Source: a virus
Length of the DNA stretch: 58,721 nucleotides
IMG/VR virus record: IMGVR_UViG_3300017986_000023
Span: 1-58,721 of that record
Direction: 5' to 3' (one strand)
The stretch's first letter is position 1, and every line of letters starts with the position of its first letter. Below the pieces are notes generated by a model. It worked only from the letters and a program-made list of their open reading frames with translations. It was not told where the DNA came from and searched no databases. Both the position numbers and the translations under genes were made by a program. Positions 7,832 to 14,600 of the stretch are shown here, one piece after another.

Positions 7832-9817
7832 TTAGCCCTCGCAAGCTTTACATTCATCGTCTTCAGTAGTTAGAGGTGCTTTGTCAAAGTGCTTCATGAG
7901 TTCTTCATAGCCACCGACATAGTTGCCCTCGATATAAATTTGTGGTACAGTATTGACTTTACGTCCAGTTACCTCAGCCGCAGTCTTGCCAATCTCTTCA
8001 AGATCGATCTTGTCGAACGGAATGCCTCGCAACTTGAGTTCTTCCATTGCAAGTGCACACCACGGACAATTCTTTTTAGAATAAACAATCGTACGGTTAT
8101 CGTCTTGCAGTGCAACTCGTTCGACTTTTTCAGAAACGTTTTCTGCACGAGACTTCGCTTCAGTGCGCAGATAATACAGACCCTTGAGACCTTCTTTCCA
8201 TGCTTTGATATGCACCTTGTTTACATATGATTTCTGTGCGCCCGCAGGAAAGAACAGATTGACTGATTGACCCTGACAGATATATCTCTGTCGATCAGCG
8301 GCGTGTTGTACAACCCATGTCTGATCTAGTTCTTGTGCAGTCTTAAACACTGCCTTTTCACCTTCAGTAAGAAACGGTAGATGCTGAACAGAGCCTTTCT
8401 GTGTGATGATAGATGTCCACGTCGATTCGTTATTCTCGCCCTTCTCAGTTAGCAACTTGTCAAGATATCGATTCTTTACAAGGAAGCTACCTGCTCGCGT
8501 TCTGTGAGTATAGGCATTTGCTTTTGCGGGTTCAATAGAGGGGCTTGTTGACAAGATAACTCCGGAGGAAGCATTAGGCGCGATTGCCAAGAGATGTGCA
8601 TTCCGTCTTTCAGTTCCAGATCCATCCGCGTACTCACCGCGTTGCTCTGCCAACACTTTTGTTTCTGCATCTGCTTCAGACTTGATGTGTTCAAATACAA
8701 CGTTATTGATTTCACTGGCTTTGTCTGATTCCCATGCGACTCCGTGCTTCTGTAAGAGCGAGTGAAATCCCATTGCTCCCAGCCCGATGGAACGTTCTCG
8801 TTGCGCACTATACTTTGCTCTGGAGATTGTGTCAGGTGCTTCGTTAATAAAGTACTCAAGTACGTTATCGAGCATCCTAATAAGATCCCTAACAATAGGT
8901 GTGTCTTTCCATTCATCGTAGTATTCCAAGTTTAGACTCGACAGACAACAGACCGCAGTACGATCAGCACTTGTCGGTAGGTGAATTTCGTTACAAAGAT
9001 TAGAACCATGAATCTTCAGTCCTAAGTCTTTGAGTGCTTGCGGCAATGCGTTGTTTGCAGTATCGATGAAGTTCAGATACGGCTCGCCAGTTCGAAAACG
9101 AATTTCAAGAATTCGTTCCCACAACTTACGCGCATTAATCGATTCTTTCACAGCACCATCTTTTGGATCACGCAGATCAAACTCAGTGTTGTTGACTACT
9201 GCTTCCATGAATTCGTCTGTGATGTTGATTGCGTTGTGTAGATTGAGCGCCTTGCGCTGTACATCGCCCGTAGGAATACGAATGTTCAAAAACTCGACGA
9301 TATCGGGATGCGACACATCCATGTATGCGGCATAGGAACCCTTGCGAGTCTTGCCCTGCCGATACGCAATCATGTCTGCGTCTACAGTGTGTAAGAACGG
9401 GATAGGACCGGGAGCAATATCTGACACGGTTCGCACGTCTGACCAGTGACCTCCGACCCCACCGCCCAGAACACTAAGCCAACGTAACTCAGAACTATGA
9501 TTAATAAGCCCGTCAAGGGTATCAGGTACATACGTGAGAAAACAAGAGATAGGCATTCCCTTACCCTTGCCATGACCGTTCGGTGCGTTTGAGAGAACGG
9601 GAGACGCAAACATAAACCATTTTTTACTAACATACTCATAGAGTCTCTGAGCGAGTTCTTCATCCATTTCTTCCTTGTAAGTGGACCACGCTTTTGCGGC
9701 GCGCATATAGCCTTCTTGAGGCGATGTTTCATAATCATTAAGATAAAAATCTTTGAGCATCCCGACAGCATAGTCTTCTAGAAGGGCGTCTCGGGACTTG
9801 TCAATTTTTAGCGACAT
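7832..9817 (-). CDS. nrdA: Ribonucleotide reductase class I alpha subunit fused to glutaredoxin
   Basis: 661 residues from the ATG at 9817; an in-frame upstream ATG at 9844 lacks a better ribosome site. It reduces ribonucleoside diphosphates to deoxy forms. Active-site pieces: first redox Cys in MPISCFL (about 92), NLCNEIHLPT with the thiyl Cys and catalytic Asn/Glu, second redox Cys in VCCLSSLN. There is no N-terminal ATP cone. After the barrel, residues about 576-645 are a glutaredoxin (CPWC active site, TVPQIYI, GGYEEL), and the chain then ends with the usual NrdA redox tail CKAC. The electron donor is thus built in just ahead of the swinging tail. Its own promoter is at 9894..9923. Confidence 0.95.
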   Translation of the reverse strand: MSLKIDKSRDALLEDYAVGMLKDFYLNDYETSPQEGYMRAAKAWSTYKEEMDEELAQRLYEYVSKKWFMFASPVLSNAPNGHGKGKGMPISCFLTYVPDTLDGLINHSSELRWLSVLGGGVGGHWSDVRTVSDIAPGPIPFLHTVDADMIAYRQGKTRKGSYAAYMDVSHPDIVEFLNIRIPTGDVQRKALNLHNAINITDEFMEAVVNNTEFDLRDPKDGAVKESINARKLWERILEIRFRTGEPYLNFIDTANNALPQALKDLGLKIHGSNLCNEIHLPTSADRTAVCCLSSLNLEYYDEWKDTPIVRDLIRMLDNVLEYFINEAPDTISRAKYSAQRERSIGLGAMGFHSLLQKHGVAWESDKASEINNVVFEHIKSEADAETKVLAEQRGEYADGSGTERRNAHLLAIAPNASSGVILSTSPSIEPAKANAYTHRTRAGSFLVKNRYLDKLLTEKGENNESTWTSIITQKGSVQHLPFLTEGEKAVFKTAQELDQTWVVQHAADRQRYICQGQSVNLFFPAGAQKSYVNKVHIKAWKEGLKGLYYLRTEAKSRAENVSEKVERVALQDDNRTIVYSKKNCPWCALAMEELKLRGIPFDKIDLEEIGKTAAEVTGRKVNTVPQIYIEGNYVGGYEELMKHFDKAPLTTEDDECKACEG

Positions 9818-9893
9818 TCGTTTTACTCTTTTTAAAGCGTACAAGATTCTAGTGAGTCATTCGTGACCCATTAGACAGCGTTATGATTCATAC

Positions 9894-9923
9894 ATGATAC
9901 ACTATATGTAGTGCGTATGTCAA
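9894..9923 (-). promoter_or_regulatory. sigma70-type promoter for the nrd operon
   Basis: TTGACA (9918..9923) and TATCAT (9894..9899), 18 bases apart, on the minus strand. It gives a leader of about 70 bases before the nrdA ATG at 9817. Confidence 0.7.
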
Positions 9924-10375
9924 TTAGATTGTTGCTGGTCTTCGATAACTTCTTCGTTTTTTTCAAGCCAGTCTTCAGCAGTTGTACCCACCTCTTCTGT
10001 CGTAGCCTCACGATAGTAGATGATGATTTCTTTCTGCTGACGGACATAACGACGAATCTCTTGAAGATTATATGCCATGTTCTCATAGCTTTGCGGAGTC
10101 AAGGCGAAGACAACGAAATCTCCACCTAGAAGCTTTTCAATTTTTTCAATCTGTTCGTCAAGGTTCTTTTTGGTGATGACAAAGAATTTGACATTTTCTA
10201 AAGAGATTTCTTGTGGCATCGGCGGCTGATAAATCTCTAGTGGCACCGTTTCAGTCACAGTAACAATCTTTGGTGGCAGAGGCTCTGGTTCTGCTTTCTT
10301 GCCCCAGCCGAAATTTGAAAGTGTAGAACAGCCCGAGAGTAAGGCTATCAATAGAATACTAGTTAGTGCTTTCAT
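9920..10375 (-). CDS. Lipoprotein, candidate outer-membrane spanin
   Basis: 151 residues. Signal peptide with lipobox LLSGC (Cys16), then a Pro-rich linker (EPEPLPPK; QPPMPQ) and a helical, partly coiled C-terminus. A lipoprotein with a Pro-rich stalk, encoded immediately after and overlapping (17 bases) an inner-membrane coiled-coil protein, is the classic arrangement of a two-component spanin that fuses the membranes at lysis. It is longer than typical Rz1, so this is inference from architecture. The nrd promoter -35 lies in its last codons. Confidence 0.6.
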   Translation of the reverse strand: MKALTSILLIALLSGCSTLSNFGWGKKAEPEPLPPKIVTVTETVPLEIYQPPMPQEISLENVKFFVITKKNLDEQIEKIEKLLGGDFVVFALTPQSYENMAYNLQEIRRYVRQQKEIIIYYREATTEEVGTTAEDWLEKNEEVIEDQQQSN

Positions 10376-10802
10376 CTGTCACCTCATCGTCAAGTTGATC
10401 TACTTCTCGACTATCTGCTTCTACTTGACGGAATACTTGTTCCGTGCCATTATTGATGCGAGGCTCGATTAAGCCAGGCTTAAGACGCGCCAGTTTCGTG
10501 AGGTCATGTCTACGAAACACCGACATGTATTCGTCACGTTCTTTGGCTAATTGTGCGTGTTGAGACGAAAGATTGGTAAACGCTTCGCGTTGCTTTTCAA
10601 GATTCTGTTGCAGGCTCTCCATTGCCGCGCGATTCTTTTCTTCTGCTTCAATCAACTTCTGCTGATTCGTTTCAAGAATAACGATTGCGGCGTCTTTTTG
10701 TGCAATCGTACTTTCTAGTCCATTCACCGTGTACGTATGATAACCATACGCGCCACCTCCTAAGACTAACAGCAGAGGCAGCATTTTAATTAATGCAAAC
10801 AT
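10359..10802 (-). CDS. Membrane-anchored coiled-coil protein, candidate inner-membrane spanin
   Basis: 147 residues. An N-terminal membrane helix (about 7-22, LPLLLVLGGGAYGY) is followed by a long coiled coil rich in Gln/Glu/Lys (about 28-95), then RRHDLTKLARLKPGLIEPRINN and an acidic tail. Phage i-spanins of T4-like marine phages have this layout, including the 'HDL..L...KPGLIE..IN' segment. It overlaps the following lipoprotein gene and directly follows another lipoprotein gene. Confidence 0.7.
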   Translation of the reverse strand: MFALIKMLPLLLVLGGGAYGYHTYTVNGLESTIAQKDAAIVILETNQQKLIEAEEKNRAAMESLQQNLEKQREAFTNLSSQHAQLAKERDEYMSVFRRHDLTKLARLKPGLIEPRINNGTEQVFRQVEADSREVDQLDDEVTDESTN

Positions 10803-11096
10803 TTATTGACACTCCAAATCAGGCGGTACCTGAATCCAACAATTCAGAAGTTCTGTCCAACGCTCTCGATCTTTTTCGCGTTGTTTGTAATACTCCATCA
10901 TTTTATCTTGCGCAAATGGTGGTAGTTCTCTGTATTCGTTCCACTCATCTGCGTTCATGAACTGCACTTTTGGATACGAGCCAGACACACTGACAGTATA
11001 CAGTACAGTCTCGTTTGGCATTTCGTCTCTGATTATACTCGGAGACCAGCCAACTGCACATCCTGACAATAACAGAACGGGCAGTATTCGAATCAT
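10803..11096 (-). CDS. Small lipoprotein
   Basis: 97 residues with lipobox LLLSGC (Cys13). The mature part is mixed and ends with CWIQVPPDLECQ, which has two cysteines that could form a disulfide in the periplasm. It follows the 57-residue gene by an ATGA overlap and abuts the spanin-like gene. It may belong to the lysis group, but function is unknown. Confidence 0.7.
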   Translation of the reverse strand: MIRILPVLLLSGCAVGWSPSIIRDEMPNETVLYTVSVSGSYPKVQFMNADEWNEYRELPPFAQDKMMEYYKQREKDRERWTELLNCWIQVPPDLECQ

Positions 11097-11266
11097 TTTG
11101 ATTGCTTTTTAAACTTACCTGCGATCTCTACATAATGACGAGTCAATGGTCGACGCTTCTTTTTCTTGCCGTGCATCCAGTCTGCTGGATCTCCTGGCGA
11201 AGTGCCTGCGATTTTAGGACCAGTGGTCATTGTGGGCTCTTCGTTGAATTGTTTGAACGTCTTCAC
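11093..11266 (-). CDS. Small basic protein with capsid-targeting-like leader
   Basis: 57 residues, GTG start overlapping the upstream TGA (GTGA) and stop overlapping the next ATG (ATGA). It begins MKTFKQFNEEP, very like the T4 internal-protein leader MKTYQEFIAEA. It contains HGKKKKRRP and ends with a basic GKFKKQSK. Such a small, very basic protein is what would be expected of a head-packaged, DNA-associated protein. A TATAAATA box lies 41 bases upstream inside the previous gene. Function is inferred only. Confidence 0.75.
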   Translation of the reverse strand: MKTFKQFNEEPTMTTGPKIAGTSPGDPADWMHGKKKKRRPLTRHYVEIAGKFKKQSK

Positions 11267-11844
11267 TTGTATAGTTCTCCGACTGTCACATATAGAGGCT
11301 GATTAGTATTTATATGAATCGCTTCGTAGACATGCAAGCCAAGCATGTCACCAACAGGATATGCCTCGGGCAAAACACGAACGGTGTCTTTTGCGTTAAC
11401 GTCGAGGTCTTGTGAAGTTACTCGATCTTCGCGTAATCGATACACTCCGGGTGACAGTTGCCCGTCATCTAACACGTACCATGTAGAAGACTCAGCCATT
11501 AAGTCTAGCGGATCTATTTTACACTGTTTTAGAATTTTGTCAATACTTTTATCTGACAACTGATACTTTTCTCTCAAAAGAAAAAGAGCCGCGGCGTATG
11601 ATGCGACAGTATTTCTGCCGCCAGGAATTTTTTCTAGTAATCTTTTGATATTAAACACAAGACGAATGAACGTAGAATATGCGGTCTTCTTTTCGTCGTT
11701 GTCTAACTTGACGGACTTATCGCGCTTGCCGTTCTCATCAATGATGCCTAGTTTGTAGGCGTCTGTCTCTGACCATGGAGTGGTCAGCAGTTTTACAAAT
11801 CGAAACGAATAATAAATATCGCCTGCTCGTGTTGCTAGTGACAC
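11263..11844 (-). CDS. Conserved T4-like phage protein, 193 residues
   Basis: Begins MSLATRAGDIYYSFRFVKLL followed by TPW..TDAYKLGIID, a pattern I recall from a conserved but uncharacterised protein of T4-like cyanophages. Mixed alpha/beta, no signal peptide or membrane helix. It touches the preceding gene by one base. Probably a structural or assembly protein given its place between head-associated and lysis genes; not established. Confidence 0.75.
   Translation of the reverse strand: MSLATRAGDIYYSFRFVKLLTTPWSETDAYKLGIIDENGKRDKSVKLDNDEKKTAYSTFIRLVFNIKRLLEKIPGGRNTVASYAAALFLLREKYQLSDKSIDKILKQCKIDPLDLMAESSTWYVLDDGQLSPGVYRLREDRVTSQDLDVNAKDTVRVLPEAYPVGDMLGLHVYEAIHINTNQPLYVTVGELYK
11307..11314 (-). 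promoter_or_regulatory. T4-type late promoter box
   Basis: TATAAATA on the minus strand inside the 193-residue gene, 41 bases upstream of the GTG start of the 57-residue leader-bearing protein. Exact match to the T4 late consensus read by gp55-type sigma factors. Confidence 0.5.
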
Positions 11845-12215
11845 TATATTTTCCTCAGTTCTTCAATGACATGATTGTCCATTGGTATGCCAGTATATTT
11901 ATCATTTGTTATGGCGTTCAAATAAATCAAAAACGGCTTGACTACAACTAAATCGTCTGTGCTAGTCAATTTAAATTCAAGCATTTTCAGACCAGCTTCA
12001 ACACCGAACACATTAAAAATGACCACAAGATGATTCATGATCAAGTTTACAGCCAACTTGCCGCCATCTTGATATCTTTTGATCAGACGTTTCAGATACT
12101 TGAATCTCTTAAGGTCTTCGTAGAGTTCTTCTGCGTCGATGCATCTAGGATTATAATAGTTTTTTGCCGCAAATAGAAGAAAGTTGTCTTCATTGATCTC
12201 ATTAAATAGTTGCAT
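11844..12215 (-). CDS. Conserved phage protein, 123 residues
   Basis: Helical protein beginning MQLFNEINEDNFLLFAAKNYYNP. The pattern RFKYLKRLIKRYQ..G.L...LIMNHLVVIFNVFG is one I associate with a conserved small protein of T4-like marine phages, always next to the 193-residue protein. No catalytic motif. It is the first gene after the terminator at 12261..12284. Confidence 0.75.
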   Translation of the reverse strand: MQLFNEINEDNFLLFAAKNYYNPRCIDAEELYEDLKRFKYLKRLIKRYQDGGKLAVNLIMNHLVVIFNVFGVEAGLKMLEFKLTSTDDLVVVKPFLIYLNAITNDKYTGIPMDNHVIEELRKI

Positions 12216-12260
12216 TTTTACCTTGTAAATTCGTAGTGAGAGTCTGTTTTATCTATGTAT

Positions 12261-12284
12261 AAAAAAGCCCGCGAAAATGCGGGC
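12261..12284 (-). terminator. Rho-independent terminator
   Basis: Minus-strand hairpin GCCCGC-ATTTTC-GCGGGC followed by six T. It ends the unit containing 12310..12642. The other strand also reads a hairpin followed by TTCTTTT, so it may work both ways. Confidence 0.8.
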
Positions 12285-12309
12285 TTCTTTTAGTTAATGA
12301 AAGTTACGA

Positions 12310-12642
12310 TCATTTCTTAGCAGAGTACGCTTGACCCCCAAAGAATGCCGCTACGATAGCCGCAACAGATACGAAGTATGTAGCCGCCATATCACCTAGA
12401 ATTTTAGACGCTTGATCAAGACCAATCCAGTCTGCGAGGACTACTGCAAACGGATAAAGCAGTAGACCAAACAGAGCGAACCATGTCATGCTTCGTTGCG
12501 CATCTCGCATTGCGTCAGCATCTTCTAGTTCCTTTCGCTTAAACTCCATATACATTGCATGTTCTTCTTCAGAAACATGTCCGTCGCCGTTTGTGTCTGC
12601 GGGGTGATAGCCTGATTTCTTTTCTTCTTTTTCTTCGGCCAT
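12310..12642 (-). CDS. EF-hand protein with two membrane helices
   Basis: 110 residues. A full EF-hand loop DTNGDGHVSEEE is at 16-27, then a charged helix, then two hydrophobic helices (about 51-68 and 84-103). A calcium-binding N-domain on a hairpin membrane anchor is unusual; I recall similar proteins in T4-like cyanophages. The two-helix membrane part could suit a holin, but that is speculation. It is the last gene before the terminator. Confidence 0.75.
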   Translation of the reverse strand: MAEEKEEKKSGYHPADTNGDGHVSEEEHAMYMEFKRKELEDADAMRDAQRSMTWFALFGLLLYPFAVVLADWIGLDQASKILGDMAATYFVSVAAIVAAFFGGQAYSAKK

Positions 12643-12647
12643 TTAAA

Positions 12648-12917
12648 TCACTCCTCTACAGTTTCAGTATCGTCGTCTCCATAATGAAATTCTTCAGTAG
12701 CTTCGTCAATGACGGTTTCAACAACAGGCGCTTCATGCAACGTCTGCTTCTTTGGCTTAGGAGCTGGCTTAGATGCCATTGCTTGCTCACCGTGCCACTC
12801 AGCGATTTGATCAGCAGTAAATTTCTGCTTCTTTACAACCTCACCGCTAGGAGCCATCCAGCCCTTCGCAGTTGGTTCAGTGCCCTTGGGAGCCCAAGGT
12901 GGGGTTTTGATAGCCAT
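12648..12917 (-). CDS. Small Pro/Lys-rich probable structural protein
   Basis: 89 residues: MAIKTPPWAPKGTEPTAKGW, then a basic Pro-rich linker (SKPAPKPKKQ) and an acidic end (EEFHYGDDDTETVEE). Low complexity and largely disordered. The beginning 'P.W.....PT.KGW' recurs, as far as I recall, in virion-associated proteins of marine T4-like phages. It abuts its neighbours with almost no gap. Confidence 0.65.
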   Translation of the reverse strand: MAIKTPPWAPKGTEPTAKGWMAPSGEVVKKQKFTADQIAEWHGEQAMASKPAPKPKKQTLHEAPVVETVIDEATEEFHYGDDDTETVEE

Positions 12918-13622
12918 TTAGCCCTCCTTACCAGTAGTAGTTGTTACTGCACCCTTGACAGGATTAACAATCTTTGTGTCGCCCATGCGCTTTTCGCCAG
13001 GACGTGCAGGTGCTTGACCCTTTACAGCACGACCAGCTTTAGTCGCATCTTCGTGACCTTGCGCATCATCTTTTTCAAGATTAGGATTATCTGCATCATG
13101 GTCTTTTGCCATATCGTCAGCCGCTTTGCCCTTGCGCTTGTCTTTCATAGTCTCAGCTTTAGCACCAGACTGATTGGGTTGCTTCGACTCTTTCATTTTT
13201 TTCTTAGCAGTGTGCTTGTGAGACTCAGACACAAGAATGTCAAGGTCTTCGACAGGAACGTCAAACTCGACGCCATGCTCAAACATCACGTCATAGTGAG
13301 TGACAGTAGCAGTGCCGTCTTCGTTTTCAACGAGCGTATGTTGTCCAGAGATACACTCTCCGAAACCCCATTGCTCTGAAGTTACGTGCTTGGCGCAATC
13401 GTGACTGAGTGCTTTATCGACTTCTTTCGTGTCCATGTCAGCAGACTCATCTTTCATGGCCTTTTTAATAGCCTTTCGGCGCTTGTGCAAATACTCGTCC
13501 GAAGAATCAACATCACCATCGTTGTCGATGTCAGCATCAGCTTTACCGACAGGATCCATCTTTTTCTTTTCTGTTACTTCGGCCCACAGTTCTGCCATTT
13601 TTCTGATATACGAGGGATTCAT
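12918..13622 (-). CDS. Calcium-loop protein, probably head-associated
   Basis: 234 residues. A dockerin/EF-type loop DADIDNDGDVDSSD (about 29-42) is followed by a basic helix (LHKRRKAIKKAM), a small domain with two cysteines and several His (about 75-130), and a long charged, disordered tail rich in Lys, Asp, Gly and Ala. The N-terminus includes MAELWAEVTE. It lies among genes with capsid-targeting-like leaders, and its composition suits a core or internal head protein. No enzyme motif. Confidence 0.7.
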   Translation of the reverse strand: MNPSYIRKMAELWAEVTEKKKMDPVGKADADIDNDGDVDSSDEYLHKRRKAIKKAMKDESADMDTKEVDKALSHDCAKHVTSEQWGFGECISGQHTLVENEDGTATVTHYDVMFEHGVEFDVPVEDLDILVSESHKHTAKKKMKESKQPNQSGAKAETMKDKRKGKAADDMAKDHDADNPNLEKDDAQGHEDATKAGRAVKGQAPARPGEKRMGDTKIVNPVKGAVTTTTGKEG

Positions 13623-13634
13623 TGCTTTCTCCGT

Positions 13635-13979
13635 TTAAGTGGGTAGACCTATTTGTGTGGCAATCGCAGTAATAAAGACTGCAATAACTAGCCAGCTTAC
13701 TTTCATACCCAAGTTGACTTTCTCAACTAAGGATGAAATATCTTTTGACATATCGTCGGTTTTCAACGATATTCTATTTATTCTTTCGTGTTGCTCTTCA
13801 CGGCGCTCTTCTAGCACATTGATCTTTTCTTCAACCTTCGCAATCATGACAACTGCCTCGGTGAGTTTCTCCATGTGCCTTTCAATAGCCGCCATTCGCG
13901 CTTCATGATCCGCAGTATCAATGATGTGCTTATCAATTTTGTTATCGAGTCCTTCGATAAGCTCCTTTGTAGTAGCCAT
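13635..13979 (-). CDS. Coiled-coil protein with C-terminal membrane anchor
   Basis: 114 residues: a long heptad-bearing helix (about 5-90) with many Glu/Lys and one C-terminal hydrophobic helix (about 92-108, VSWLVIAVFITAIATQIG). It may be tail-anchored. It resembles the protein at 26966..27511 in architecture (membrane helix plus coiled coil) but with the order reversed. Function unknown; envelope attachment or lysis control are possible. Confidence 0.7.
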   Translation of the reverse strand: MATTKELIEGLDNKIDKHIIDTADHEARMAAIERHMEKLTEAVVMIAKVEEKINVLEERREEQHERINRISLKTDDMSKDISSLVEKVNLGMKVSWLVIAVFITAIATQIGLPT

Positions 13980-14020
13980 TTTAGTTCAGTGCTCCCATTC
14001 GATTTATTACCGCAGTAGAC

Positions 14021-14368
14021 TTAATTGTCTACCTTTGCTCCCCCACGCCATTGATAGCAAGACCAGTATCTTGCTTTCCATTTTGGACCAGGATTATCGC
14101 AGTTATGCCTAGCCCTAAAACTTTTTCTTCGCCCGGGATCGTCACGCTTAATCTCCATTTTAGGATCACCGAAGTTAACTTTCACTACATTACCTTTTTC
14201 GTTTTTAACGTAGACAGAGAACTTTCTAGGACCACCAGGCGTACGAAATGGATCGTTCAGCTTCACTTTCTTGCCTTGGTACTCAGCGGCTTCCTGCACG
14301 AGGTCTTCGTACATTGACTCACAAGTACAATCGATTTCGTCTGCTCGATGATCTTTAAACTTCTTCAT
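14021..14368 (-). CDS. Conserved protein of the internal-protein cluster (DUF6321-like)
   Basis: 115 residues from ATG 14368, chosen because GGGGACGA precedes it; an ATG at 14380 is also possible. It starts MKKFKDHRADEIDCTCESM, a leader-like segment, followed by LVQEAAEYQGKKVKL with an L-x-E site. The rest (RTPGGPRKFSVYVKN; DPGRRKSFRARHNCDNPGPK; RYWSCYQWRGG) is a basic domain I recall as DUF6321 in cyanophage proteins (number unchecked). Four cysteines could bind a metal. Confidence 0.75.
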   Translation of the reverse strand: MKKFKDHRADEIDCTCESMYEDLVQEAAEYQGKKVKLNDPFRTPGGPRKFSVYVKNEKGNVVKVNFGDPKMEIKRDDPGRRKSFRARHNCDNPGPKWKARYWSCYQWRGGAKVDN

Positions 14369-14600
14369 CTTCGTCCCCATTCGACTTTAGATAGTCAGTT
14401 GCGCTATCAAGGTAGTCGTTCGCTTTCGTAATTTTGTTTTGAACCCATTCTGGAAGATTGTCATCGTCGCCCAACATCTTCATCAAGTCTTGCGCATTTC
14501 GCACGATAGTCTTGAGTTGAGTCTTCGCCATTTCCCCTTCTTGATCATACTCATTGGGGTCTTTATCTTCTTTCAGCCTTAGGTTCTTAAACGTTTTCAT
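14355..14600 (-). CDS. Acidic helical protein with capsid-targeting-like leader
   Basis: 81 residues. It begins MKTFKNLRLKEDKD, close to the T4 leader MKTYQEFIAEA and with an L-K-E site. The remainder is an acidic helical hairpin (LPEWVQNKITKANDYLDSATDYL) known to me as a recurrent module in marine T4-like phages. The start overlaps the stop of the 581-residue gene by four bases. It could be a core/scaffold or packaged protein. Confidence 0.75.
   Translation of the reverse strand: MKTFKNLRLKEDKDPNEYDQEGEMAKTQLKTIVRNAQDLMKMLGDDDNLPEWVQNKITKANDYLDSATDYLKSNGDEDEEV

Noticed and set aside
12555-13379. Plus-strand open frame of 274 codons
   Set aside because: Antisense to three supported minus-strand genes; the product is a Leu/Phe/Ser/Arg-rich sequence as expected from the complement of Lys/Glu-rich coding DNA.
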